This document shows positions 7,173 to 15,097 of a stretch of DNA of 20,962 bases, in pieces. The notes below the pieces were generated by a model, which saw only the letters and a list, made by a program, of their open reading frames with translations, had not been told where the DNA came from and made no database searches. The DNA is from Polynucleobacter sp. Lineage in GTDB: Bacteria; Pseudomonadota; Gammaproteobacteria; Burkholderiales; Burkholderiaceae. The stretch spans positions 1 to 20,962 of the forward strand of contig JALRCP010000049.1 in NCBI GenBank assembly GCA_023257325.1, in the 5' to 3' direction. The position numbers were made by a program, and so were the translations under genes. Within the stretch, counting starts at the first letter, position 1. Every line of letters begins with the position of its first letter.

Positions 7173-7202
7173 TTGTACTTAAGTGTCAATTCTAGCTATG
7201 AT
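7173..7202 (+). promoter_or_regulatory. Predicted pmbA promoter
   Basis: TTGTAC (7173-7178, 3/6) and TATGAT (7197-7202, 5/6) are 18 bp apart. The -10 box ends 6 nt before the ATG at 7209 and there is no ribosome-binding site, so a leaderless pmbA mRNA is predicted. Confidence 0.45.
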
Positions 7203-7208
7203 TGCAAA

Positions 7209-8562
7209 ATGTTTTCACATACACCTCAACAATTACAAGAATTAGTCTCATTTTTATTGTCTGAAGCCAAAGCTTTAGGCGCTACAGATGCCGCTGCTGA
7301 GCTCTCTGAGGGCAATGGTTTATCGGTCTCTGTGAGGCGCGGCAATATTGAGACCATTGAACAAAACCTCGATAAACAAGCGGGGGTGACTGTATTCATC
7401 GGCCAGCGACGCGGCAATGCGGGCACGAGTGACTTTTCAAAAGAATCCCTCAAGGCCAGTGTGCGAGCTGCTTTTCACATTGCAAAGCACACTGCCGAAG
7501 ATGATTGCGCTGGATTGGCTGAAGCCGACTTGCTAGAAAAAAATCCCAAAGACTTGGATTTATTCCATCCCTGGAAGATTAATACCGCTCAAGCCGTCGA
7601 AATAGCCCGAGAAGCTGAGCAAGGAGCGTTCTCGGTTAGCAAACAAATTACTAATAGTGATGGAGCCACCGTTTCAGCTCAGCAATCCCATTTCATGTTG
7701 GGAACAAGCAATGGGTTTATGGGGGGCTATGCGATTTCGCGCCATTACATTGCGTGCACACCGATTGCCAGTGCTTCTCACAAAGCCGGGGCGGCCATGC
7801 AACGAGATGATTGGCACACCACTTCTAGGGTGCCACAAGAGCTGGCTGATCCCAAGGCGGTTGGAGCGTACGCAGCCAAACGCGCTTTGGCCAGATTAGG
7901 GGCTCGATCCATTACCACACGTCATTGCCCAGTGTTATTTGAAGCCCCATTAGCAGTTGGATTATTGGGCGCCTATGTGCAAGCTACCTCGGGCGGTGCT
8001 TTGTATCGTAAATCCAGTTTCTTGGTGGATAGTTTGGGGCAACAAGTTTTTCCAACTCACATTGATTTGATGGAAGAGCCTCATTTGCCGCGTCTCACAG
8101 GTAGCGCCCCATTTGATGAAGAGGGTGTGCGAACCCAATCACGCAAAGTGATTGATGGTGGTGTGGTGCAAGGATATTTCTTGTCGACTTACTCTGCTAG
8201 AAAACTGGGCATGCAAACTACTGGTAATGCCGGAGGATCTCACCAATTGCAATTGAAGAGTCGTTTGACAAAGAGAGCTGATGATCTTTCCGCCATGCTA
8301 AAAAAAAATGGGTACCGGCTTATTGGTCACTGATTTAATGGGGCAGGGTGTCAACTATGTCAATGGGGACTATTCGCGTGGTGCGTTTGGGTATTGGGTA
8401 GAGAACGGTGTCATTGTTCATCCAGTAGAAGAAATCACCATTGCGGGCAATCTCAAAGACATGTTCAAACAAATTGTGGCCATTGGTGCAGATACTTTGG
8501 TGCGTGGCACCAAAGAGACAGGCTCTATCTTGATTGAGAACATGACTGTTGGCGGTCGTTAG
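7209..8562 (+). pseudogene. pmbA: pmbA/tldE metalloprotease subunit, split by a one-base frameshift
   Basis: TldE (PmbA) is the non-catalytic partner of the zinc protease TldD; the complex processes peptides such as microcin B17 precursor and degrades the CcdA antitoxin in E. coli. The reading frame from ATG 7209 runs through the TldE domains (VRRGNIETIEQNLDK, VDGGVVQGYFLSTYSARKLG, TGNAGGSHQ) but leaves the family frame at a run of nine A (8300-8308) and stops at 8333 after a few foreign residues. The C-terminal part continues in the next frame (GTGLLVTDLMGQGVN, GDYSRGAFGYWVENGVI) to 8562. With eight A the gene would encode 450 residues, the length of E. coli PmbA. Apart from this base it shows no decay, so sequencing error, recent mutation or RNA polymerase slippage are all possible. 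An in-frame start at 7173 would add 12 residues. Confidence 0.88.
8300..8308 (+). other. Run of nine A causing the pmbA frameshift
   Basis: The homopolymer follows GCT and runs into TGGG. Removing one A joins the two pmbA frames at LKKMGTG, which fits the family sequence. Runs of nine A are long enough for transcriptional slippage and are also common sites of sequencing error. Confidence 0.95.
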
Positions 8563-8577
8563 ACCGCTCTGACTTTT
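8552..8577 (+). terminator. Possible weak terminator at the pmbA stop
   Basis: GCGGTC (8552-8557) and GACCGC (8562-8567) form a 6-bp GC-rich stem with loop GTTA that includes the stop codon. A short T run follows only after six other bases, so termination may be weak. Confidence 0.4.
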
Positions 8578-9055
8578 AAAGCTTGCTGTTGTAGGTGACA
8601 AAAGCGTAAGCTAGCTGACCGTTGTGGTGTTCTTCTCTGGAGACTTCTTCCCACATCATTTCATCTATATTCGGAAAGAAGGCGTCGCCATCAACCTCAA
8701 TGTCTACTTCAGTGATGATCAGTTGGTCAACGTAGGCCAAAGCTTCGTCATAGATTTGAGCGCCACCAATGATGAAGGCTTTTTCAACACCTGCGCATGC
8801 ATCAATCGCATCCTCTAAGGAAGTGTAGGTTTCAGCTCCTTCGGCTTTAAATTCTGGATTACGACTCACGACCAGATTGCGGCGACCCGGCAAAGGCCGA
8901 CCCAAAGATACCCATGTGTTACGACCCATGATGATGGGGCACCCCATGGTGGTCGCTTTGAAATGTTTTAAGTCTTCTGGCAGATGCCATGGCAATGTGT
9001 TGTTCACACCAATCACACCATTTTTGGCGCGCGCAACGATGATGGCTAATTCCAC
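8576..9055 (-). CDS. folA: Dihydrofolate reductase
   Basis: Dihydrofolate reductase reduces dihydrofolate to tetrahydrofolate with NADPH, regenerating the cofactor oxidised by thymidylate synthase. The 159-residue length equals the E. coli enzyme. Visible features are the substrate loop GVIGVNNTLPWHLPEDL with the acidic residue D28 (counterpart of E. coli D27), the NADPH-binding MGRNTW and LPGRRNLVVSR, and IIGGAQIY near residue 95. The start is a GTG, supported by GAGG 5 nt upstream. The gene follows thyA by only 12 bp, the classical thyA-folA pair whose products form the thymidylate cycle, so one mRNA is likely. It is convergent with pmbA, with 13 bp between stops. Confidence 0.97.
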   Translation of the reverse strand: MELAIIVARAKNGVIGVNNTLPWHLPEDLKHFKATTMGCPIIMGRNTWVSLGRPLPGRRNLVVSRNPEFKAEGAETYTSLEDAIDACAGVEKAFIIGGAQIYDEALAYVDQLIITEVDIEVDGDAFFPNIDEMMWEEVSREEHHNGQLAYAFVTYNSKL

Positions 9056-9060
9056 AAAGA

Positions 9061-9064
9061 CCTC
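9061..9064 (-). promoter_or_regulatory. Ribosome-binding site deciding the GTG start of folA
   Basis: On the minus strand GAGG lies 5 nt before GTG at 9055, in the 12-bp thyA-folA gap. Confidence 0.65.
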
Positions 9065-9067
9065 AGA

Positions 9068-9862
9068 TTAAACAGCCACAGGAGCTTTGATGGGGTCGTG
9101 ATGCTGATAGCCGACCAATTCAAAGTCTTCGTATTCGTAATCAAAAATGGAGGCTGGCTTGCGACGAATCACCAATTTGGGCAAAGGTAAAGGTTCTCTA
9201 GAGAGTTGCAATCTCACTTGTTCCATATGATTAGAGTACAAATGACAATCGCCCCCTGTCCAGATAAATTCACCCACATCAAGACCTGCTTGTTGAGCAA
9301 TCATGTGAGTGAGCAAGGCATAGCTTGCAATATTAAATGGCACTCCTAAGAAGATATCGGCGCTGCGCTGATAGAGTTGGCACGATAATTTGCCATCAGC
9401 CACATAAAACTGAAAAAATGCATGACAGGGTGGCAGTGCCATGCGTGGAATTTCTGCCACATTCCAAGCAGACACAATCAGGCGACGCGAATCAGGATTG
9501 TTTTTAATTTGATCCATCAATTGGCTGATTTGGTCGACATGCTCACCGTTGGGAGCCGGCCATGAACGCCACTGATAACCGTAGATGGGGCCTAGTTCAC
9601 CGTCTTCTTTGGCCCACTCATCCCAAATACTCACACCACGCTCTTTGAGCCAATTGTTATTGGTGCTGCCTTGTAAAAACCACAGCAACTCAATGATGAT
9701 TGATTTCAAATGAAGTTTTTTGGTGGTGACCACCGGAAAACCTTTTTGTAAATCAAAGCGCATTTGATGCCCAAAGACAGACATGGTTCCGGTACCAGTG
9801 CGGTCTGATTTGTGGGTGCCATTCGTCATGACATGGCGCATGAGATCGAGATATTGATGCAT
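9068..9862 (-). CDS. thyA: Thymidylate synthase
   Basis: ThyA converts dUMP to dTMP using methylene-tetrahydrofolate as carbon donor and reductant, releasing dihydrofolate for FolA. The 264-residue protein has the same length as the E. coli enzyme. The nucleophilic cysteine is C146 in [14 protein letters not shown]. Other family blocks are present: SDRTGTGT near the N-terminus, [11 protein letters not shown] (59-69), IWDEWA, the dUMP-phosphate region [12 protein letters not shown] (123-134), [18 protein letters not shown] and GDCHLYSNH. The ATG at 9862 lies 12 bp downstream of the ABC-transporter ATPase stop, so thyA could be transcribed from the transporter promoter; no clear promoter or Shine-Dalgarno is visible in that gap. 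Confidence 0.98.
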   Translation of the reverse strand: MHQYLDLMRHVMTNGTHKSDRTGTGTMSVFGHQMRFDLQKGFPVVTTKKLHLKSIIIELLWFLQGSTNNNWLKERGVSIWDEWAKEDGELGPIYGYQWRSWPAPNGEHVDQISQLMDQIKNNPDSRRLIVSAWNVAEIPRMALPPCHAFFQFYVADGKLSCQLYQRSADIFLGVPFNIASYALLTHMIAQQAGLDVGEFIWTGGDCHLYSNHMEQVRLQLSREPLPLPKLVIRRKPASIFDYEYEDFELVGYQHHDPIKAPVAV

Positions 9863-9874
9863 ACGAGGATTCTA

Positions 9875-10951
9875 CTACTTGCTAAAAGTCACCACGTGAT
9901 CGGCCACCAATTTGATACCAATCTTTTCACCAATAGCGTGATTGTGGTGGCTGGGCACCATGGTTAATAAACGCTGACCAGAATCTAATTGAACCGTGTA
10001 TAAAAAGTCTCCACCTCGAAACGCTTTGGTTATGACCTCAGCTTGTAAGGGGCTGTCATCGTCATGCACGATGTCATCCGCTCTCAAAAGAACATCGACT
10101 TCTTCATTGGGTAAACCGTAACTTGAGTGAGGTAGGGGCAAAGTACCCAGCTCAATTTCAACCACAGGGCCAGGTTTTGTTTTGCCAGGCACAAATACAC
10201 CATAACCTACAAAGTCAGCCACAAAGCGAGTGGCCGGGCGATGATAGAGGTTGTATGCGCTATCCCATTGCACCAATTTGCCATCGACCATCACGCCCAC
10301 ATCGTCAGCAATGGCAAAAGCTTCAAATTGATCATGAGTCACTAATAAGGCGGTGGTACCGTTGGCTTTCAGAATGTCTCTGACTTCACCCGCCAAACGT
10401 TCACGCAAATCCACATCCAAATTAGAGAACGGTTCATCCAAGAGAAGTAGCTCAGGTTCTGGCGCCATCGCACGAGCGAGAGCTACACGTTGTTGCTGAC
10501 CGCCAGAGAGTTCATGGGGGTAGCGGTGCCCGACATTTTGAAGGCCCACGCGTTGCAACCATTCTTCGGCTTGATTTAAAGCCTCTTTTTCAGGAAGCTC
10601 TCTCAGACCAAAAGCCACGTTCTGAGCATTGGTTAAATGTGGAAACAAGGCGTAGTCCTGAAACACCACGCCCACTCTGCGTTTTTCTGGAGCAATGGTA
10701 ATTTCAGCCGAGCTCACCACTTGTTTATCTAGAGTAATTTGCCCTTTTTGAATCGGCTCAAAACCACAAATGGCGCGCAATACGGTGGATTTGCCACAAC
10801 CTGATGGACCCAATAAACAGCCGATTCGACCATGCTGTAAATGCATGCTCAAGCCTTTAACTACCTGATTCCAGCTACCTGATTTCTCACCCGGGTAGCC
10901 AGCATCAATGTTGTCAATATTCAAATGAATTGGTTGCGTATCAATAATCAT
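9875..10951 (-). CDS. fbpC: ABC transporter ATP-binding protein, ferric-iron (FbpC) type
   Basis: This is the cytoplasmic ATPase of an importer, probably for Fe3+. From ATG 10951 it has 358 residues. It carries Walker A GPSGCGKST (48-56), a Q-loop in VVFQDYALFPHLT, the signature LSGGQQQR (148-155), Walker B LLLLDEP (168-174) and the switch histidine in VTHDQFEA. A C-terminal TOBE-like regulatory domain covers about the last 110 residues, as in FbpC/PotA-type proteins. The iron assignment rests on the match of the divergent permease and on the FbpC-like sequence; thiamine or sulfate importers are related alternatives. An in-frame TTG at 10978 would add nine residues but would overlap the permease start region. 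thyA follows by 12 bp. No periplasmic binding-protein gene is adjacent. Confidence 0.85.
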   Translation of the reverse strand: MIIDTQPIHLNIDNIDAGYPGEKSGSWNQVVKGLSMHLQHGRIGCLLGPSGCGKSTVLRAICGFEPIQKGQITLDKQVVSSAEITIAPEKRRVGVVFQDYALFPHLTNAQNVAFGLRELPEKEALNQAEEWLQRVGLQNVGHRYPHELSGGQQQRVALARAMAPEPELLLLDEPFSNLDVDLRERLAGEVRDILKANGTTALLVTHDQFEAFAIADDVGVMVDGKLVQWDSAYNLYHRPATRFVADFVGYGVFVPGKTKPGPVVEIELGTLPLPHSSYGLPNEEVDVLLRADDIVHDDDSPLQAEVITKAFRGGDFLYTVQLDSGQRLLTMVPSHHNHAIGEKIGIKLVADHVVTFSK

Positions 10952-12538
10952 TCTTATAATTGTCTCATCTTGCGACAACGTTTAACACCCATACTGCTAT
11001 CTTTGGTATTGGCTTTGCCGATATTGGGGATTTTTGCCGCATTGCTAAACCCTCAGTCTAGCAGTGGGGAGGTCCTTGTTCATCTTTTAAGCACGGTCTT
11101 GCCAGGATACGCATGGACCACCTTGATCATGGCCATTGGAGTGACCTTGGGGGTTGCCAGCATGGGGATCATTACAGCTTGGTTGGTCGCCACTTGCGAT
11201 TTTCCGGGCAAAAAAGTCTTTGAGTGGGCCTTGATTCTGCCCTTGGCCATGCCAACCTATGTCATGGCTTATGCCTATACAGACTTTTTCCAATTCTCAG
11301 GCCCCATTCAAACTTTCTTGCGAGAGTTGTTGGGTGTGCCTAAATTGGAATGGTTTCCGGAGCCTCGTTCACTATGGGGCGCCATTTGTGTTTTGAGTTT
11401 GGCGCTTTACCCTTATGTTTACTTGTTGTGTCGCACAGCTTTTTTAGAACGCAGTCCTCGTTTGATTGAGGCTGCTCGCACCTTGGGCGCAGGACCATGG
11501 GGTGCTTTTTGGCAAGTGGCTTTACCCATGGCCAGACCTGCCACCATGGCAGGGGTTGCCTTGGCATTGATGGAAGCCGTGGCCGATTATGGTGTGATGT
11601 CCTATTTTGGCGTTCAGACCATGACCACGGGCATTTATCGAGCATGGTTGAGCATGGGCGACCGAATGGCAGCTGTTCAACTGTCAGCGGCTCTTTTGGG
11701 CGTCATTTTTTTATTACTGTTATTAGAGCATGCCAGTCGTCGCCAAATGCGTTTTGCCACTTCAGGTCAACGTTTTCGACAAATCAAACCATGGCGTTTA
11801 CAAGGTAAAAAAGCATTTTGGGCCAGCATTGCTTGCTTAATGCCATTGTTATTTGGTTTCATCCTGCCTGTCATCATCATGGCGTATTTGGCCATCATGA
11901 GTGGTGAGAGCTTGAATGATCGTTATTGGAGTTGGCTGGGCAATACCTTGACTTTATCAACAGTCACGGCCATTTGTGCGGTTTCGATTGCGGTGTGGTT
12001 GGCTTACAGTGCGCGCTTGGCCCAAGGAGGCGTCCAGTCGCTCGTGAACCGCATGGTCAGTTTGGGGTATGCCGTCCCTGGGGCGGTTCTGGCTGTTGGG
12101 GTATTGGTGCTCTTGGGTCAATTGGAATTGGCTTGGTTGATTTCAGGTTCGATTGTCGTGTTGATTTATGCCTACCTCACCCGTTTTTTATCTTCTGGTT
12201 TGCAAACGGTTGAAGCAGGCTTGAGCAAAATTACTCCGAGTATGGATGCGAGTGCCATGAGTTTGGGTTCGGGTAAATGGGAGTTATTGAGAAGAATTCA
12301 TTTGCCGCTATTGCGCCGCAGTTTATTAACAGCCGGTTTATTGGTGTTTGTGGATGTGATGAAAGAACTTCCAGCCACTTTGGTCTTACGACCATTTAAT
12401 TTGGATACTTTGGCGGTGGTGACTTATCAATTAGCCTCAGATGAGCGTTTGGCCGAAGCTGCGTGGCCCGCACTCACAATCGTTTTGGCGGGCTTGATTC
12501 CTGTGATCATCCTCTCACGCGCCATGTCTAAAGATTAA
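10925..12538 (+). CDS. fbpB: Iron ABC transporter permease, two fused domains (FbpB type)
   Basis: This is an inner-membrane permease of 537 residues with about twelve hydrophobic segments, built as a tandem of two permease domains, as in FbpB/SfuB iron transporters. Each half has an EAA loop for docking the ATPase: EAARTLGAGPWGAFWQVALP at 182-201 and the related DASAMSLGSGKWELLRRIHL at 441-460. MKELPATLVLRPFNLDTLAV near the end is typical of this group. The start is uncertain. ATG 10925 lies inside the 5' end of the divergent ATPase gene. A perfect TATAAT at 10955-10960 would instead favour TTG 10970, removing 15 polar residues. The stop overlaps the convergent reductase gene by 4 bp. It works with the divergent ATPase. 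Confidence 0.88.
   Translation: MNWLRINNHSYNCLILRQRLTPILLSLVLALPILGIFAALLNPQSSSGEVLVHLLSTVLPGYAWTTLIMAIGVTLGVASMGIITAWLVATCDFPGKKVFEWALILPLAMPTYVMAYAYTDFFQFSGPIQTFLRELLGVPKLEWFPEPRSLWGAICVLSLALYPYVYLLCRTAFLERSPRLIEAARTLGAGPWGAFWQVALPMARPATMAGVALALMEAVADYGVMSYFGVQTMTTGIYRAWLSMGDRMAAVQLSAALLGVIFLLLLLEHASRRQMRFATSGQRFRQIKPWRLQGKKAFWASIACLMPLLFGFILPVIIMAYLAIMSGESLNDRYWSWLGNTLTLSTVTAICAVSIAVWLAYSARLAQGGVQSLVNRMVSLGYAVPGAVLAVGVLVLLGQLELAWLISGSIVVLIYAYLTRFLSSGLQTVEAGLSKITPSMDASAMSLGSGKWELLRRIHLPLLRRSLLTAGLLVFVDVMKELPATLVLRPFNLDTLAVVTYQLASDERLAEAAWPALTIVLAGLIPVIILSRAMSKD
10942..10956. promoter_or_regulatory. Possible Fur box between the divergent iron-transporter genes
   Basis: CAATAAT-C-ATTCTTA matches 10 of 14 defined positions of the 7-1-7 Fur consensus TGATAAT-N-ATTATCA, with the core ATAATCATT exact. 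It overlaps both start regions and abuts a TATAAT at 10955-10960. The match is partial and the AT-rich context raises the chance of coincidence. Confidence 0.35.
10955..10960 (+). promoter_or_regulatory. Possible -10 box of the permease gene
   Basis: This is a perfect TATAAT on the plus strand. The best -35 candidate is TTGCGT at 10934-10939 with a short 15-bp spacer. If used, transcription starts near 10967 and the permease cannot begin at ATG 10925. Confidence 0.4.
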
Positions 12539-13578
12539 AGCTTAGGCGATACACCCAAAATGGCATGTAGTTTTGGAGATGTGGTGGTGTATTGCAAATG
12601 AATGGGTTGATCTGGGTGAATGTGTGCCAAGCAGGCATAAGCAGCCATCGTCGCTTCATGAAAACCGCACACAATTAATTTCTTTTTGCCTGGATAGGTG
12701 TTGATATCTCCCACAGCAAAGATGCCGGGTACATTGGTCTGAAACTTTTCCGTATCCACCAATACTTGTTTATTTTCTAAAGCCACCCCCCATTCAGCAA
12801 TTGCACCTAGCTTCGGTGAGATGCCTAATAGAGGCAATAAAACATCGACGAAATAGGATTTTGTTTGACCATGGAAATCCGTCACCTCAAGGGTCATCAG
12901 GGTGTCGTTGTCTGCCTGAAAGCCACTGATCTGACCCACGAGAACCTGAATCGCTCCTTGATTGCAAAGAGTTTGGAATTCTTGAACCAGAGCATCGTCT
13001 GCTTTGAATACGTCACGCCTGTGAACCAAGGTCACTGCAATGCCCAATTGAGCGCACTCGATGGCCGTTTCTAGAGCGGAGGTTTCACCCCCATTGATGA
13101 ATACTTGTTTACCTTTGAATTGGTTTAAGTCGCAACGGTGATAGAACACTTGACGACCTTCATGCAATTCAAGTCCAGGCAGATTTAAGCGACGTGCTTT
13201 GAATGCGCCAACTCCTGAGGCGATGATGATGGTTTGAGTAATAAACGATTGTTGACTTGTTTTTAAGTCAAAACGACCATCAGCACGTGATGCAATCACT
13301 GTGACTTCTTGATTTAGATGAAAGGGGGTTTTGAGCACCTTGATTTGCTCTTGTAGTCGGCCAATTAATTCTTGACCTGTACACATCGGAATACCTGGAA
13401 TGTCATATATGGGTTTATTACCGTACAGTTCGACACACTGTCCACCCACATGAGGTAGGGCGTCAACCACATGAGTGTTTAGACCCAATAAACCCAACTG
13501 AAATACTTGATAGAGCCCCACGGGACCCGCACCAATCACAATGGCATCAGTTTCTGTGACGGTGGTGGCTTGATTCAT
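12535..13578 (-). CDS. Ferredoxin--NADP(+) reductase, thioredoxin-reductase-like type
   Basis: This is a 347-residue flavoprotein that should exchange electrons between NADPH and ferredoxin. The FAD-binding glycine motif GAGPVG lies at 16-21 (after IVI), the NADPH-domain motif NGGETSALETA at 162-172, and the second FAD motif FAVGDINTYPGKKK at 287-300. The redox CxxC of true thioredoxin reductases is absent, which marks the YumC-like ferredoxin reductases. The conserved CGFHEATMAAY at 304-314 also belongs to that group. It follows a 7Fe ferredoxin gene by 15 bp, so enzyme and electron partner are probably made from one mRNA. It converges on the iron permease gene with a 4-bp overlap of stops. 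The reaction direction in the cell is not evident. Confidence 0.9.
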   Translation of the reverse strand: MNQATTVTETDAIVIGAGPVGLYQVFQLGLLGLNTHVVDALPHVGGQCVELYGNKPIYDIPGIPMCTGQELIGRLQEQIKVLKTPFHLNQEVTVIASRADGRFDLKTSQQSFITQTIIIASGVGAFKARRLNLPGLELHEGRQVFYHRCDLNQFKGKQVFINGGETSALETAIECAQLGIAVTLVHRRDVFKADDALVQEFQTLCNQGAIQVLVGQISGFQADNDTLMTLEVTDFHGQTKSYFVDVLLPLLGISPKLGAIAEWGVALENKQVLVDTEKFQTNVPGIFAVGDINTYPGKKKLIVCGFHEATMAAYACLAHIHPDQPIHLQYTTTSPKLHAILGVSPKL

Positions 13579-13593
13579 CCAGCGAATTAAAAA

Positions 13594-13917
13594 TTAGCGA
13601 ACCAACTCACCTAATTTATTTTTAACGTCTTTCCAGTCGTCAGCGTCTGGAAGAGCTTCTTTGGATTTGGTGATAGATGGCCACTTGGCAGCCAATTCAA
13701 CGTTTAATTGAATGTAAGCCTGTTGATCACCTGGCACATCATCCTCGGCGTAGATTGCATTCACAGGGCATTCAGGAACGCAAACAGCGCAATCGATGCA
13801 TTCATCGGGATCAATGGCTAAAAAGTTAGGACCTTCACGGAAGCAATCCACGGGACAAACGTCCACACAATCGGTGTATTTGCAACGGATACAAGCTTCG
13901 GTCACTACATAAGTCAT
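13594..13917 (-). CDS. fdxA: 7Fe ferredoxin FdxA ([3Fe-4S][4Fe-4S])
   Basis: This is a small soluble electron carrier of 107 residues, closely matching remembered Azotobacter vinelandii ferredoxin I. The N-terminal half has C9, C12, C17, C21 and C25 ([16 protein letters not shown]), and the second motif has C40, C43, C46 and C50 ([12 protein letters not shown]). This spacing gives one [3Fe-4S] and one [4Fe-4S] cluster. The acidic C-terminal segment ending [17 protein letters not shown] is also family-typical. ATG 13917 is chosen because it starts the conserved MTYVVTE; an in-frame ATG at 13941 would add eight unconserved residues. It is first in a probable two-gene operon with the ferredoxin reductase, and divergent from the hydroxyacid dehydrogenase across 176 bp. 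Confidence 0.96.
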   Translation of the reverse strand: MTYVVTEACIRCKYTDCVDVCPVDCFREGPNFLAIDPDECIDCAVCVPECPVNAIYAEDDVPGDQQAYIQLNVELAAKWPSITKSKEALPDADDWKDVKNKLGELVR

Positions 13918-13948
13918 GGCATTAATCTCAAAGAGAATCAAAACGGTT

Positions 13949-13977
13949 ATTTTATCTTAGACCGCCTCCCTTGTCCT
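13949..13977 (-). promoter_or_regulatory. Predicted fdxA promoter
   Basis: On the minus strand AGGACA (13977-13972, 4/6 match to TTGACA) and TAAAAT (13954-13949, 5/6) are 17 bp apart. The start would be near 13942, giving a leader of about 25 nt. Confidence 0.5.
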
Positions 13978-14016
13978 TGATAGCCCTGCTTGGGCGCGTG
14001 GTTTCTGAATCGCCCC

Positions 14017-14030
14017 ATGATCTAAATCAA
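14017..14030. promoter_or_regulatory. Possible FNR/Anr-type site
   Basis: ATGAT-CTAA-ATCAA matches 9 of 10 positions of TTGAT-N4-ATCAA. It lies between divergent fdxA and the hydroxyacid dehydrogenase gene, just upstream of TACAAT (14036-14041). Its centre would be about -24 relative to a start from that -10 box, a repressing position, and about -81 from the predicted fdxA start. Confidence 0.35.
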
Positions 14031-14082
14031 TGACATACAATCATCTCTAGCAAAATTAAATTACTTAGAAAAACATAAAAAC

Positions 14083-14087
14083 AGGAG
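14083..14087 (+). promoter_or_regulatory. Ribosome-binding site of the hydroxyacid dehydrogenase gene
   Basis: AGGAG lies 6 nt before the ATG at 14094. It is the strongest Shine-Dalgarno sequence in the window. Confidence 0.8.
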
Positions 14088-14093
14088 ACAAAT

Positions 14094-15074
14094 ATGTCTG
14101 AAAAGACACAAAAACCTAAGATTTTGGTGGCGCGTGCCATCTTCCCAGATATTTTGGCGGAGCTTGAAAAAGTGGCTGATGTTCAATCTAATCAAGCGGA
14201 TCATTTATGGAATGCAGCAGATTTAAAAGTAGCCATGGCCGATAAAGATGCTGCAATTGTCACTGGCGGCGAACGTGTGGATGCAGATATTCTCAAAGCG
14301 TCACCCAAGCTCAAAATTGTTTCCAACATTGCTGTGGGATACAACAACTTAGATATGGCTGCGTTTCAAGCGGCCAATGTGATGGCGACCAATACGCCTG
14401 ATGTGTTGACCGATACAACGGCTGATTTTGGGTTTACTTTGATGATGGCCACAGCCCGCCGAGTGACTGAGAGTGAGCATTGGTTAAGAGCTGGGCATTG
14501 GAAGAAATTTTCTATTTGCGATGCGCCGCTATCGATGGATTTGCATCATTCCACCTTGGGCATCATGGGCATGGGCCGCATTGGTCAAGCAATTGCCAAA
14601 CGTGCCCGCGGATTTAACATGAAGGTCAACTATTACAACCGTTCACGTTTATCAGAAGATTTAGAAAAAGAGTGCGGTGCTACTTATGTGGATCGTGATA
14701 CTTTGTTAAAAGAATCGGATCACATTATTTTGGTGATGCCTTATACACCTGAGAACCACCACTTATTTGGTGAAAAAGAGTTGAGTCTCATGAAACCCAC
14801 AGCGACTTTGGTGAACATTGCGCGAGGAGGTATTGTGGATGAGTTGGCGCTTGCCAAAGCGCTCAAAGAAAACAGAATTTTTGGTGCAGGCTTAGATGTG
14901 TTTGAGGGTGAGCCCAAAGTCATTCCAGAATTATTGGCCCTAAAGAATGTGGTGTTAGCTCCACACATGGCTAGCGCCACAGAAAAAACCCGACGCGCCA
15001 TGATTCAGTTGGCGATTCAGAATTGCTTGGCAGGACTTGCTGGAAAGACGCCGCCCAATTTATTGAAGGCGTAA
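14094..15074 (+). CDS. D-2-hydroxyacid dehydrogenase (glyoxylate/hydroxypyruvate reductase, D-glycerate dehydrogenase type)
   Basis: This is a cytoplasmic NAD(P)H-dependent enzyme of 326 residues that reduces 2-oxoacids such as glyoxylate or hydroxypyruvate to D-2-hydroxyacids. The Rossmann motif GIMGMGRIGQAIAKRA includes GMGRIG at 159-164. The catalytic residues are R244 in NIARGGIVDE, E273 in DVFEGEP and H291 in APHMASAT. The region VSNIAVGYNNLD (76-87) and the polar residues after strand 2 (YNRSR, 181-185) suggest a preference for NADPH, as in GhrB-like enzymes; this is an inference. The start is fixed by AGGAG 6 nt upstream. The gene is divergent from fdxA, convergent with a small membrane protein, and followed by a stem-loop. 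Exact substrate cannot be settled; GhrB and plant-type hydroxypyruvate reductases are close relatives. Confidence 0.9.
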   Translation: MSEKTQKPKILVARAIFPDILAELEKVADVQSNQADHLWNAADLKVAMADKDAAIVTGGERVDADILKASPKLKIVSNIAVGYNNLDMAAFQAANVMATNTPDVLTDTTADFGFTLMMATARRVTESEHWLRAGHWKKFSICDAPLSMDLHHSTLGIMGMGRIGQAIAKRARGFNMKVNYYNRSRLSEDLEKECGATYVDRDTLLKESDHIILVMPYTPENHHLFGEKELSLMKPTATLVNIARGGIVDELALAKALKENRIFGAGLDVFEGEPKVIPELLALKNVVLAPHMASATEKTRRAMIQLAIQNCLAGLAGKTPPNLLKA

Positions 15075-15097
15075 TGAAGTGTAAAGAGTGAAGTGTG

